A DNA stretch of 64,000 nucleotides from Woeseiaceae bacterium (GTDB lineage: Bacteria; Pseudomonadota; Gammaproteobacteria; Steroidobacterales; Woeseiaceae): positions 124,001-188,000 of the forward strand of contig JANQMR010000033.1 in the NCBI GenBank assembly GCA_028279985.1, read 5' to 3'. The notes beneath the pieces are model-generated. The model worked only from the letters and a program-made list of their open reading frames with translations, had not been told where the DNA came from and made no database searches. Shown here one piece after another: positions 35,693 through 45,459 of the stretch (positions are counted from its first letter, which is position 1; each line of letters begins with the position of its first letter). Both the position numbers and the translations under genes were made by a program.

Positions 35693-35700
35693 CGCCGGCC
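35683..35700. terminator. Hairpin holding the stop codons of two convergent genes
   Basis: GGCCGGC (35683-35689) pairs with GCCGGCC (35694-35700) around TAGC. The loop contains the fleQ TAG (35690-35692), and the lysR-type gene's TAG read on the other strand occupies 35689-35691. It has no T-run but is symmetrical and may act on both transcripts. Confidence 0.5.
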
Positions 35701-36939
35701 GGTCTCGACGCAGTCGCGTTCATGTCCCGGCATGATTTCGCCGGCATGATGTCGGATCAGCCGTGTCAGCGTCGCCTGAACGGCCGTCGGTTGCCAGGAC
35801 CGCCGCGTCGTGATGCCGATCGTTCTAGCAGTGCCGGGGAGGGCGCCGCCCAGCGTCGCCAGTTGTCCGGTATCGATCTCGTACTCGACCTGCGACGGGG
35901 ACAGCAGCGCGGCGCGATCGCTGGCGCGTAACAAGGCGCGTGCCGTCAGGAGCGAGCTGCACTCGATGATGTGCTCCGGCGGCGCATGGCCGTGCCGGCT
36001 GAAAAACGATTCGAACAGATCGCGGGCGGGCGTTCCGCGGCGCGGTGCAATCCAGTGCAGGCGGGCGAGCGCGTCGGGCTGCGGCGATCGTCTCTCGAGC
36101 ATTGGATGGTCCGAGCGGACGACGATGGTCAGCGCCTCCTCGAACAGCGCGGACTGTTCGACGTCGGGCGCGGGGCACGGATCGCGCAAGGCGCCCACGA
36201 CCCAGTCGATTCGCCCGCGCCTCAAGGCGTGCAACTGCTCCGGGTAGGGGCCGTCCATGATGCTGACGCGGGCGTTGGGGTAGGTATCGAGCAGCGAGGC
36301 GACGGCGTCCGGCAGCAGGCGCGCGCGTGCCAGCGGCAGGCAGCCCACCGCAATCCGGCTGCGCATGTTGCCGTCGAGTTCGTCGAGTTCCTCGAAGCCC
36401 TGGCGGATTTCGGCGAAGGCGAGTTCCGCGTGGCGCGCCAACAGCCTGGCGCCGACGAGCGCATCGGTACGTTTTGCCAGACGCCGGAATAGCGCGATGC
36501 CCAGCCGCTCCTCGAGACCGCGCACGGCGCGGTACACGGTCGGTTGTGCCACGCCCAGGCTGCGGGCAGCAGCCGAAAACCCGTCTGTATCGACGACTGC
36601 GATCAACGCACGCAGCTCGCCGGCGGTCATCGTCTCGTAGAGTCGTCGTTGCGACGGGATCACAGGCTCGCGCTGCCTGAGCTCGCGTTCCGCGCGCGCC
36701 AGCAAGGAGCGGGCGCGTGCGATTCTCCGCACGAACACGGTGCCGGCGGCCGTCGCCACGACGCCCCGGCCGTATCGGTCGAACAAGCGCGTCCGCGCCA
36801 CCCGCTCGACCTTGCGCAGCGCTTGGGTAGCGGCCGATTGCGACAGGTTCTCGGCGCCCGCCGCGCGGCTGATGCTGCCCGTCTTCGCGATGCGGTCGAT
36901 GAGAAAGAGATGCCGAAAGCTGATCTCGCGACGGCGCAC
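35689..36939 (-). CDS. LysR-type regulator with two N-terminal helix-turn-helix domains
   Basis: A 416-residue regulator, about 110 longer than normal LysR proteins. Residues 7-66 form one HTH_1 domain (IAKTGSISRAAGAENLSQSA, LRKVERVARTRLFDR) and residues 106-166 a second (FSAAARSLGVAQPTVYRAVR, GLEERLGIALFRR). Residues ~193-395 are the effector-binding domain. GTG 36939 has GGAG seven bases upstream. It is divergent from the protocatechuate genes and very likely controls them, with a pathway intermediate as ligand. Tandem-HTH LysR proteins occur beside aromatic catabolic genes in other bacteria. Confidence 0.88.
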   Translation of the reverse strand: MRRREISFRHLFLIDRIAKTGSISRAAGAENLSQSAATQALRKVERVARTRLFDRYGRGVVATAAGTVFVRRIARARSLLARAERELRQREPVIPSQRRLYETMTAGELRALIAVVDTDGFSAAARSLGVAQPTVYRAVRGLEERLGIALFRRLAKRTDALVGARLLARHAELAFAEIRQGFEELDELDGNMRSRIAVGCLPLARARLLPDAVASLLDTYPNARVSIMDGPYPEQLHALRRGRIDWVVGALRDPCPAPDVEQSALFEEALTIVVRSDHPMLERRSPQPDALARLHWIAPRRGTPARDLFESFFSRHGHAPPEHIIECSSLLTARALLRASDRAALLSPSQVEYEIDTGQLATLGGALPGTARTIGITTRRSWQPTAVQATLTRLIRHHAGEIMPGHERDCVETGRR

Positions 36940-36956
36940 GTGATACTCCAGGCGAG

Positions 36957-36968
36957 CTATATCTATAG
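36957..36968. promoter_or_regulatory. Palindrome in the lysR-ligK control region
   Basis: CTATA-TC-TATAG is a perfect five-base-arm palindrome 18 bases upstream of the LysR start. LysR regulators bind dyads (T-N11-A class) in the divergent promoter, so this AT-rich site is the obvious candidate. Confidence 0.4.
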
Positions 36969-37072
36969 TAAAAACTTATGTCTTTTGACGCATTTTCGCA
37001 AGCGGCAGAACCGGGTTCGGAGCGAGAATCACCCGTGATGTCGGAGCGAGGGTTCTCGCGGCAGGAGGATCG

Positions 37073-37762
37073 ATGGCAGTCGTCGTGACGAAGATCGACC
37101 GGGTCGCAGCGGACGAGGCGGAGGCGTTTGCGGGCTTCGGCGTGGCCACCGTGCATGAGGCGCAGGGCCGCAGGGGTTTGCTCTCGGCGGACCTGCGGCC
37201 GGTCTACCGGCCGTGCGCCGTTGCCGGCAGTGCCGTGACCTGCGAAGTTCCGCCCGGCGACAACTGGATGATTCACGTCGCCGTCGAGCAGTGTCGGCCC
37301 GGCGACGTGTTGGTCGTGGCGCCGACGAGCCCCTGCGGCGACGGGTATTTCGGCGAACTCCTCGCGACCTCGCTCAAGTCGCGGGGCGTTCGCGGCCTGG
37401 TCATCGACGCGGGCGTGCGCGATGTGGCGGACCTGGGCGAAATGCGGTTTCCGGTATGGTCGCGCGGCGTCTCGGCTCAAGGCACGGTCAAGGAAACCAT
37501 AGCTAACGTTAATACCCCTGTAGTTTGCGCGGGCGTAATGATCCGGCCGGGCGATTTGATCGTCGCGGACGATGACGGTGTCGTGGTCGTGCCCCTGGAT
37601 ACCGTTGCCGACGTGGCCTCGGCTGCGCGGGCGCGTCTCGCGGCGGAGGCGGATACGCGCCGGCGGTTGGCTCGCGGCGAGCTCGGTATGGATATTTACG
37701 GCATGCGCGAGCGCCTCGCGAAAAAAGGGCTGCGTTACGTCGAGACGCTGGACGACGCCTGA
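37073..37762 (+). CDS. ligK: 4-carboxy-4-hydroxy-2-oxoadipate aldolase/oxaloacetate decarboxylase
   Basis: A 229-residue RraA-fold class II aldolase that splits 4-carboxy-4-hydroxy-2-oxoadipate into pyruvate and oxaloacetate, the last step of the protocatechuate 4,5-cleavage route. [49 protein letters not shown] and [14 protein letters not shown] are the family signatures; the R and D of that last motif contact substrate and metal. AGGAGG precedes the ATG. First gene of the rightward operon; its TGA overlaps the galD ATG. Confidence 0.93.
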   Translation: MAVVVTKIDRVAADEAEAFAGFGVATVHEAQGRRGLLSADLRPVYRPCAVAGSAVTCEVPPGDNWMIHVAVEQCRPGDVLVVAPTSPCGDGYFGELLATSLKSRGVRGLVIDAGVRDVADLGEMRFPVWSRGVSAQGTVKETIANVNTPVVCAGVMIRPGDLIVADDDGVVVVPLDTVADVASAARARLAAEADTRRRLARGELGMDIYGMRERLAKKGLRYVETLDDA

Positions 37763-38853
37763 TGCAAACGGCGGTTCCGGCGATGCTCATGCGCGGCGGC
37801 ACGTCGAAAGGCCTGTACTTCCTCGCAAGCGACCTGCCCCGGGACGAAGCGACGCGCGACGCGGTCCTGTGTCGCGCGCTCGGTTCGCCCGACGACCGTC
37901 AGATCGACGGGGCCGGCGGCGCGCATCCGCTGACGAGCAAGGTCGCGATCGTGTCGCTTTCGGAACGTCCCGATGCCGACGTCGATTACCTGTTCCTGCA
38001 AGTCGTCGTCGACTCGGGCGAGGTATCGGCGAGCCAGAATTGCGGCAACATCCTGGCCGGCGTCGGCCAGTTCGCGATAGAGCGCGGCCTGATCGATCCC
38101 GCGGACGGCCGCACCGACGTGCGCATCCACATGGTCAACAGCGGCAGCATCGCCGTCGCGCGCGTGTGCACGCCGGGCCGAATCGTCCGCTACGGCGGCG
38201 ACGCACGCATCGACGGCGTGCCCGGGACGGCGGCGCCCGTGACACTGGCGTTCGAGGGCGTTGCCGGAGCCCTGTGCGGCGAATTGTTGCCTACCGGCGC
38301 CGCCCGCGAAACCGTCGAGGGTATAGACGTGACCGCGATCGACAACGGGATGCCGCTGGTCGTGCTACGTGCCGCCGATGTCGGTAAGACGGGCTACGAA
38401 TCGCCGGCCGAGCTCGAGGCTGACGCCGGTCTCAAGACGCGCATCGAGCGACTGCGCCTGCAGATGGGCCCGAAGATGAACCTCGGAGATGTCGCCGACC
38501 GGACCGTGCCGAAGCTCGTGCTGGTGGCGCCGCCGCGAGCGGGCGGCGCGATTTGCACGCGGACGTTCATCCCGCATCGCGTTCACGATGCGGTCGGCGT
38601 GCTCGGCGCTGTGAGCGTCGCGAGCGCGACGATGATCCCGGGTTCGATAGCGTTCGAGGTGGCCGGAAAGCCGGCGCCGGCCGGTGCCGCCGCGCTCGAG
38701 GTCGAGCATCCGACCGGTTCCTTCGTGGTCGAGCTGGACGCGGTCCGGCAGGGCGACGCCGTCGAGTTCAGGCGCTCGGCGCTGCTGCGCACGGCGCGCA
38801 AGCTGATGGACGGTCAGGTATTCGTGCCGGCTGCCGTTTGGAGCGGCGCGTGA
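37762..38853 (+). CDS. galD: 4-oxalomesaconate tautomerase (PrpF fold)
   Basis: A 363-residue PrpF-family isomerase converting the keto and enol forms of 4-oxalomesaconate. PAMLMRGGTSKGLYFLASDL, RQIDGAGGAHPLTSKVAIV, SQNCGNILAGVGQFAIERGL and TAIDNGMPLVVLRA closely follow Pseudomonas GalD (LigU is the sphingomonad equivalent). LQMGPKMNLGDV and GGAICTRTFIPHRVHDAVGV complete the second half. Cys of QNCGN is the conserved residue. It overlaps its neighbours by 1 and 4 bases, so it is translated from the operon mRNA. Confidence 0.93.
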   Translation: MQTAVPAMLMRGGTSKGLYFLASDLPRDEATRDAVLCRALGSPDDRQIDGAGGAHPLTSKVAIVSLSERPDADVDYLFLQVVVDSGEVSASQNCGNILAGVGQFAIERGLIDPADGRTDVRIHMVNSGSIAVARVCTPGRIVRYGGDARIDGVPGTAAPVTLAFEGVAGALCGELLPTGAARETVEGIDVTAIDNGMPLVVLRAADVGKTGYESPAELEADAGLKTRIERLRLQMGPKMNLGDVADRTVPKLVLVAPPRAGGAICTRTFIPHRVHDAVGVLGAVSVASATMIPGSIAFEVAGKPAPAGAAALEVEHPTGSFVVELDAVRQGDAVEFRRSALLRTARKLMDGQVFVPAAVWSGA

Positions 38854-39797
38854 CCGCGTATTCCATTGCGCTGCTGGGTTTCGGTGAAGTCGGCCAGACC
38901 TTCGGTGCCGATCTCGGTGCGCACCGCCTTTCCGCGTTCGACATCGGCTTCGGCGACGCGGCGAGCGTGCCCAGCCGCGCCATCCGCGGGACGGGCATTC
39001 GGCGCTGCGACAGCGCCGCCGAACTCGTCGCCGGCTGCGACATTGTCGTGTCGGCCGTGACGCCCGGCGAGGCCGAAAACGCGGCGGCCTCGATCGCCGC
39101 GGGGCTCGTCGGCGGTACATCGGACAGCAGTACACGAGGCGACGGTACATGGGTAATGGATGTCAACTCGATATCGCCCGGTGTCCGGCAGCGTGCGGCG
39201 GACATCGTCGAAAGCGCGGGCGGGCGTTACGTCGAAGCGGCGATAATGGCGCCCGTGGCACCCGCGCGTATCGCGAGCCCGATCCTGCTCGGCGGTCCCC
39301 ATGCCCGGCGTTTCGAGGCGATCGCAAGCTCGATCGGTTTTGCGGGCGCGCGGCGCTACGACGATACGCTCGGCCGGGCGTCGGCGACGAAGCTCTGCCG
39401 CAGCGTCGTCGTCAAGGGCCTCGAATCGCTCGTTACCGAGGCCTTGCTCGCGGGACGTCACTACGGCGTCGAGACGGCCGTCGTAGAATCGCTGGCGAAC
39501 CTGTTCGAGGATTCCGGTCGAGACGACTGGTCGCAGTACCTGATTTCGAGAAGCCTGCGCCATGGCGCAAGGCGGGCTTCCGAAATGCTCGAAGCTTCGG
39601 CCACGGTCGCCGGCGCCGGCGTCGAACCGCTCATGAGCCGTGCCTGTGCATCGCGGCAGGCCCAGACGGCGCGCCTCGCATCGGCGCTCGGCCACTCGGA
39701 GTCTGGTCATGCGGAGTTAGGCCACGTGGAGTTATGCAAGTTGCTCGATGCGATGCGTCGCGCCGGCGCCCGGGCAGAGGACGGGCACACATGCTGA
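38850..39797 (+). CDS. NAD(P)-dependent oxidoreductase, 6PGDH-like with DUF1932-type C-terminus
   Basis: A 315-residue protein with an N-terminal Rossmann fold (SIALLGFGEVGQTFGADLG) and a beta-hydroxyacid-dehydrogenase-like core (CDIVVSAVTPGEAENAA, WVMDVNSISPGVRQRAADIV, YVEAAIMAPVAP). The C-terminal helical part contains ATKLCRSVVVKGLESLVTEA, where K is the likely catalytic residue. Similar genes occur in other protocatechuate 4,5-cleavage clusters, but no pathway step requires it, so its substrate is unknown. GTG start overlaps galD by 4 bases. Near the C-terminus three in-frame units GHSES, GHAEL, GHVEL derive from a 15-bp repeat. Confidence 0.8.
   Translation: MTAYSIALLGFGEVGQTFGADLGAHRLSAFDIGFGDAASVPSRAIRGTGIRRCDSAAELVAGCDIVVSAVTPGEAENAAASIAAGLVGGTSDSSTRGDGTWVMDVNSISPGVRQRAADIVESAGGRYVEAAIMAPVAPARIASPILLGGPHARRFEAIASSIGFAGARRYDDTLGRASATKLCRSVVVKGLESLVTEALLAGRHYGVETAVVESLANLFEDSGRDDWSQYLISRSLRHGARRASEMLEASATVAGAGVEPLMSRACASRQAQTARLASALGHSESGHAELGHVELCKLLDAMRRAGARAEDGHTC
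39690..39734 (+). repeat. In-frame 15-bp repeat near the oxidoreductase 3' end
   Basis: GGCCACTCGGAGTCT, GGTCATGCGGAGTTA and GGCCACGTGGAGTTA lie head to tail (39690-39734) and encode GHSES-GHAEL-GHVEL about 57 bases before the next gene starts. Confidence 0.9.
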
Positions 39798-40813
39798 TCA
39801 TCGACTGTCACGGCCACTACACGACCGCGCCCGCCGGGCATCAGACGTTTCGCGAGGCCCAGCTCGCGCGCCTGGAAAACCCGGCGCTGCCGCCGCCGCG
39901 CGCGGCGGTCGGCGACGATGAGATCCGCGAGAGTATCGAGCAAAACCAGCTTCGCCTGTTGCGTGAGCGCGGTGCCGACCTGACGCTGTTTTCACCGCGA
40001 GCGTCGGCCATGGCACATCATGTTGCCGATCCCGTGACCGCGCTGGAGTGGGCGCGCGCCTGCAACGATTTGATCGGGCGGGTTGTCGACCTGTATCCAA
40101 TGAGCTTCGTCGGCGTCTGCCAGCTACCGCAGGTCGCCGGTGCGCCATTAGACGACGCAGTCGCCGAGCTCGAGCGCGGTGTCCGCGAGCTCGCGTTCGT
40201 CGGCTGTAACTTGAGCCTCGATCCGTCCGGCGGGCACTGGACCTCGCCGCCGCTAACGGATGCTTACTGGTACCCGGTCTACGAGAAAATGGTCGAGCTC
40301 GACGTGCCGGCCATGATTCACGTTTCCGCGAGCTGCAATCCCTGTTTTCATGCGACCGGCGCGCACTACATCAACGCCGATACCACCGCGTTCATGCAGC
40401 TCCTGCAGGGCGACCTGTTTCACGACTTCCCGGAGCTGCGGCTGATCATTCCGCACGGCGGCGGCGCCGTCCCTTACCACTGGGGCCGTTATCGCGGTCT
40501 CGCCGACATGCTGGGGCGGCGTCCGCCGGCCGAGTATCTGATGAACAACGTGTACTTCGATACCTGCGTCTACCATCAACCCGGCATCGACCTTCTGTTC
40601 GAGGTGATCGCCGTCGACAATATCCTGTTCGGCTCCGAGATGGTCGGCGCCGTCCGCGGCATCGATCCGGAAACGGGGCATGCGTTCGACGACACGCGCC
40701 GCTACGTCGACGCAGCCGACATCGCCGAGGCCGACCGGCACAAGGTGTACGAGCTGAATGCGCGCCGCGTTTTTCCGCGGCTCGATGCGCACTTGAAAGC
40801 GCAGGGTCGATAG
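39791..40813 (+). CDS. ligJ: 4-oxalomesaconate hydratase
   Basis: A 340-residue amidohydrolase-superfamily enzyme that hydrates 4-oxalomesaconate to 4-carboxy-4-hydroxy-2-oxoadipate. MLIIDCHGHYTTAP has the metal-binding HxH, IPHGGGAVPYHWGRYRG a second metal/catalytic His cluster and NILFGSEMVGAVRGIDPETG the C-terminal active-site part; all are typical of LigJ, and the length equals the family's. ATG 39791 overlaps the upstream stop by 7 bases. Product feeds LigK. Confidence 0.94.
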   Translation: MLIIDCHGHYTTAPAGHQTFREAQLARLENPALPPPRAAVGDDEIRESIEQNQLRLLRERGADLTLFSPRASAMAHHVADPVTALEWARACNDLIGRVVDLYPMSFVGVCQLPQVAGAPLDDAVAELERGVRELAFVGCNLSLDPSGGHWTSPPLTDAYWYPVYEKMVELDVPAMIHVSASCNPCFHATGAHYINADTTAFMQLLQGDLFHDFPELRLIIPHGGGAVPYHWGRYRGLADMLGRRPPAEYLMNNVYFDTCVYHQPGIDLLFEVIAVDNILFGSEMVGAVRGIDPETGHAFDDTRRYVDAADIAEADRHKVYELNARRVFPRLDAHLKAQGR

Positions 40814-40828
40814 ACGCCGATAAGTACA

Positions 40829-40855
40829 ATGAGCACGATGAATACGATGGGCACG
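40829..40855 (+). repeat. 9-bp in-frame repeat at the ligI start
   Basis: ATGAGCACG, ATGAATACG and ATGGGCACG follow each other, giving three in-frame ATG codons and the N-terminus MSTMNTMGT. Any of the three could serve as start. Confidence 0.85.
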
Positions 40856-41747
40856 ACATTCGAACCGGACGAGGACTGGCTCGCATACCATCCGAACCCG
40901 TCGAAACCGGCGTTCACGCCGCCGCCGGGCGCCGTGGACGCCCACTGTCACGTGTTCGGTCCCGGCGACGTGTTTCCCTACGCGCCGGAACGCAGGTATA
41001 CGCCCTGCGATGCACCGAAAGAGAAGCTTTGGCAGTTGCGCGATCGTCTGGGTTTCGAACGCAACGTCATCGTACAGGCGAGCTGTCACGGCAGCGACAA
41101 TCGCGCACTCGTCGATGCGCTCGGAGCGTCCGGTGGGCGGGCGCGGGGGATAGCGACGGTCGGCGCGGACGTCACCGATGCGGAGCTTAGGGAGCTGCAT
41201 GCGGCGGGCGTGCGCGGTGCGCGCTTCAACTTCGTCAAACGCCTCGTCGATACCTCGCCGCGGGCTGCGCTTGAATCGATCGCGGCGCGTGTCGCTCGAC
41301 TGGGCTGGCATCTCGTGGTGTATTTGGAAGCGGGCGATTTACCCGGCCTGGAAGACTTTCTCGTCAAGCTGCCCGGGGTCGTCGTCTTCGATCACATGGG
41401 CAGGCCGGATGTGACGCGGCGCGTGAACGGTCCGGAGTTCGACCGTTTTGTCCGCCTGGTGGCCGGTAACCGGAACTTCTACTCGAAAGTGAGTTGCCCC
41501 GAGCGTCTGAGCATTACCGGTCCACCAGACTACGACGATGTCGTGCCGTTTGCGCGTCGGCTCGTCGAGACGATCCCGGATCGCGTCCTTTGGGGCACGG
41601 ACTGGCCGCATCCGAACATGAAATCGCACATGCCGGACGACGGCATGCTCGTCGATTGGATCCCGCGGATTGCGACGACGCCGGAACTGCGCCGGAAACT
41701 GCTCGTCGACACCCCGATGAGACTGTACTGGCCGGAGGAGGCCTGCG

Positions 41748-41758
<11 letters not shown>
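40829..41758 (+). CDS. ligI: 2-pyrone-4,6-dicarboxylate lactonase
   Basis: A 309-residue amidohydrolase that opens 2-pyrone-4,6-dicarboxylate to 4-carboxy-2-hydroxymuconate (keto/enol oxalomesaconate). GAVDAHCHVFGPGDVFPYAP has the HxH pair, NVIVQASCHGSDN, VVFDHMGRPD and VLWGTDWPHPNMKS supply the substrate-binding and catalytic Asp. LigI of sphingomonads is 293-300 residues; the few extra residues here come from the 9-bp repeat at the start. Its last bases overlap ligA. Confidence 0.95.
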
Positions 41759-43008
<1,250 letters not shown>

Positions 43009-43040
43009 CGGGTTTCGCGAAACTCGGTCAAGGAGAGAAC

Positions 43041-43994
43041 ATGGTGAAAGTGGTACTGGCGGGCGCCGGCGCATTCGGCAAGAAACATCTGGACGGTATC
43101 GGGAACATCGACGGTGTCGAGGTCGCGTCGATCGTCGGGCGGCGGCTCGAACCGACTCGCCGCGTGGCGCACGAATACGGCGTCCCGCACGCGACGACGG
43201 ACTTGGGCGAGGCCCTGGCCTTACCGGACGTCGCCGCGGCGATTCTTTGCACACCGACGCAAATGCACGCATCCCAGGCAATCCAGTGCATGGACGCCGG
43301 CAAGCACGTGCAGGTCGAGATTCCGCTTGCGGACTCGCTGGCCGACGCACGAGACGTCGATGCCAGGCAGCGCGAGACCGGCCTGGTCTGCATGGCGGGT
43401 CACACGCGGCGCTTCAATCCGTCGCACCAGTGGATCAACAGGCGGCTCAGGGCCGGCGATCTGAAAATTCAGCAGATGGACGTGCAGACGTATTTTTTTC
43501 GCCGCAAGAACATGAATGCCGCAGGGGAGCCCCGCTCCTGGACGGATCACCTGCTTTGGCACCACGCCGCTCACACGGTCGACCTGTTCCAGTACCAGAC
43601 CGGAGAGCGGGTCGTCGCGGCGAACGCGGTGCAGGGCCCGATACACTCCGAGCTCGGTATCGCGATGGACATGTCCATACAGTTGCAGTCCGAGAGCGGT
43701 GCCATTTGCACGCTGTCTCTCTCGTTCAACAATGACGGTCCGCTCGGTACGTTCTTTCGTTACATCTGCGACAACGGTACCTACATCGCGCGCTACGATG
43801 AACTGGTGGACGGCTACGAAAAGGCGATCGACGTCTCCGGAGTGGACGTTTCAATGAACGGGATCGAGCTGCAGGACCGGGAGTTTTTCGCCGCGATCGC
43901 CGAAGGCCGGCAGCCGAACGCGAGTGTCGCCGGCGTTCTGCCCTGCTACGAGACCCTGCACGAGCTCGACGCCTCGCTACGGGCGGGTGCGTGA
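43041..43994 (+). CDS. ligC: 4-carboxy-2-hydroxymuconate-6-semialdehyde dehydrogenase
   Basis: A 317-residue NAD(P)-dependent Gfo/Idh/MocA-fold dehydrogenase oxidising the ring-cleavage product (as hemiacetal) to 2-pyrone-4,6-dicarboxylate. VKVVLAGAGAFGKKHLDGIG is the Rossmann motif; CTPTQMHASQAIQCMDAGKH, VEIPLADSLADA, MAGHTRRFNPSHQWINRR and WTDHLLWHHAAHTVDLFQYQ are LigC-specific. AAGGAGAGA precedes the ATG by four bases. Confidence 0.95.
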   Translation: MVKVVLAGAGAFGKKHLDGIGNIDGVEVASIVGRRLEPTRRVAHEYGVPHATTDLGEALALPDVAAAILCTPTQMHASQAIQCMDAGKHVQVEIPLADSLADARDVDARQRETGLVCMAGHTRRFNPSHQWINRRLRAGDLKIQQMDVQTYFFRRKNMNAAGEPRSWTDHLLWHHAAHTVDLFQYQTGERVVAANAVQGPIHSELGIAMDMSIQLQSESGAICTLSLSFNNDGPLGTFFRYICDNGTYIARYDELVDGYEKAIDVSGVDVSMNGIELQDREFFAAIAEGRQPNASVAGVLPCYETLHELDASLRAGA

Positions 43995-44004
43995 CGGTCC
44001 CGGA

Positions 44005-44994
44005 ATGAGAGTCCGTCGTCTCGGGCCGTTCGACGCCGGCGAGATCGGCCTGGGTTGTATGAGCCTCTCGCATGCCTACGGCAAGCCGCCGGCCCCGGAG
44101 ACCGCGCGTGAGGTGCTGGGCAAGGCGCTCGATCTCGGCGTGACACACTTCGACACGGCGGCGCTGTACGGTTTCGGGCGCAACGAGGAGCTCGTCGGAT
44201 CGTTCCTCAAGCCGCACCGGGACGAGATTGTTTTGGCCAGCAAGTGCGGCATGCGCGGCGTGGACGGCCGGCGGGTGATCGACGCAAGCCCGCGGATGCT
44301 GGCCAGAGATCTCGACGACTCCTTGCGGCGCCTGCAGACGGAAGTCATCGACCTCTACTACCTGCACCGTTACGACAAGCGTACGCCGATCGAGGATAGT
44401 GTCGGCGCGCTGGGCCGCTTCGTCGAGGCCGGCAAGCTGCGCGCCATCGGCTTGTCCGAAGTATCCGCGGAAACGCTCGAAAGGGCGCATGCCGTGCATC
44501 CGATCGCGGCCGTACAATCCGAGTATTCGCTCTTCAGCCGCAACGTCGAGATCGCCGTGATCGACGCTTGCCGGCGGATCGGAGCGGCTTTCGTTGCCTT
44601 TTCGCCGCTCGCGCGCGGCTTGCTGACGGCCGACGATCTCGTTCCGGCGGAATTCGCGGACGGCGATATTCGCCGCGGCATGCCGCGTTTCAAGGAACCG
44701 AACTTCGCGAACAACCGCAGGCTGCTGTCGAGATATCGGGCGATAGCGTCCGAGGTGGGACTGAGCCCGGCACAGCTCGCCCTCGCCTGGCTTCTACGAC
44801 AGATGCCCGATCTTCACGTCATACCCGGTACGACGTCCACGGCGCACCTCGAGGAAAACCTCGGTGCGAGCGGGGCCTCGTTATCGGAGGACGTCGCGGA
44901 TCGGGTGGACCGGCTGATCAATCGGCATACCGTCAGCGGTCCGCGTTATCCGGCCGCTACCCAGGTGGAGATCGACACCGAGGAATTCGCCTAG
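44005..44994 (+). CDS. Aldo/keto reductase
   Basis: A 329-residue NADPH-dependent AKR barrel protein. FDTAALYGFGRNEELVGSFL has the catalytic D and Y, VLASKCGMRG the K region, DLYYLHRYDKRTPIEDSVGA the catalytic His, and IPGTTSTAHLEENLGA the coenzyme site. It resembles the YajO/AKR11-13 class. No step of the protocatechuate pathway needs it; it may reduce aldehyde precursors of protocatechuate or detoxify semialdehydes. It begins 10 bases after ligC. Confidence 0.88.
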   Translation: MRVRRLGPFDAGEIGLGCMSLSHAYGKPPAPETAREVLGKALDLGVTHFDTAALYGFGRNEELVGSFLKPHRDEIVLASKCGMRGVDGRRVIDASPRMLARDLDDSLRRLQTEVIDLYYLHRYDKRTPIEDSVGALGRFVEAGKLRAIGLSEVSAETLERAHAVHPIAAVQSEYSLFSRNVEIAVIDACRRIGAAFVAFSPLARGLLTADDLVPAEFADGDIRRGMPRFKEPNFANNRRLLSRYRAIASEVGLSPAQLALAWLLRQMPDLHVIPGTTSTAHLEENLGASGASLSEDVADRVDRLINRHTVSGPRYPAATQVEIDTEEFA

Positions 44995-45047
44995 GCTTTT
45001 GCCGCGCAGACCCGCCGCGCAGACTCCTAGCGCATTTCGAACGAGGT

Positions 45048-45452
45048 ATGACTTTGATTTTGACATTGGAACAGGCAAACGAGGCCGTTGCCGCCGCCAT
45101 CCGGCAGGCGCGCGGGATGAACATACGGATCAGCGTCGCCGTGTGCGATACCGGCGGTCACCTGATCGCGTTCGGCCGCATGGACGAAGCGGGCTGGGCG
45201 GGGGTGTACGGCGCACAGGGCAAGGCGATTGCCTCGGCCGCGACCGGCAGTCCCAGCGGCCGCATACCGTCGGATCTGCACGTCATGCGACGGATCAACG
45301 AGCTGGCGGGCGAGCGCATGGTTTACAGTCAGGGTGCCGTGCCCATCGTGATCGACGGCAGGCTCGTCGGCGCGATCGGCGCGGGCGGCGGCACCGCGGA
45401 ACAGGATGAGGCATGCGCGGCGGCGGGCGTCGCTGTCCTCGGTAAGGCCTGA
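45048..45452 (+). CDS. GlcG/HbpS-like (heme-degrading domain) protein
   Basis: A 134-residue single-domain protein: LTLEQANEAVAAAIRQARGM, ISVAVCDTGGHLIAFGRMD, GKAIASAATGSPSGRIPSDL and QGAVPIVIDGRLVGAIGAGG are typical of the GlcG/HbpS family. Such proteins are often found in aromatic and glycolate operons, and some bind heme or cobalamin; role here unknown. ACGAGGT lies before the ATG. It ends the rightward operon and converges with allH 7 bases later. Confidence 0.85.
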   Translation: MTLILTLEQANEAVAAAIRQARGMNIRISVAVCDTGGHLIAFGRMDEAGWAGVYGAQGKAIASAATGSPSGRIPSDLHVMRRINELAGERMVYSQGAVPIVIDGRLVGAIGAGGGTAEQDEACAAAGVAVLGKA

Positions 45453-45459
45453 GCCGCGC

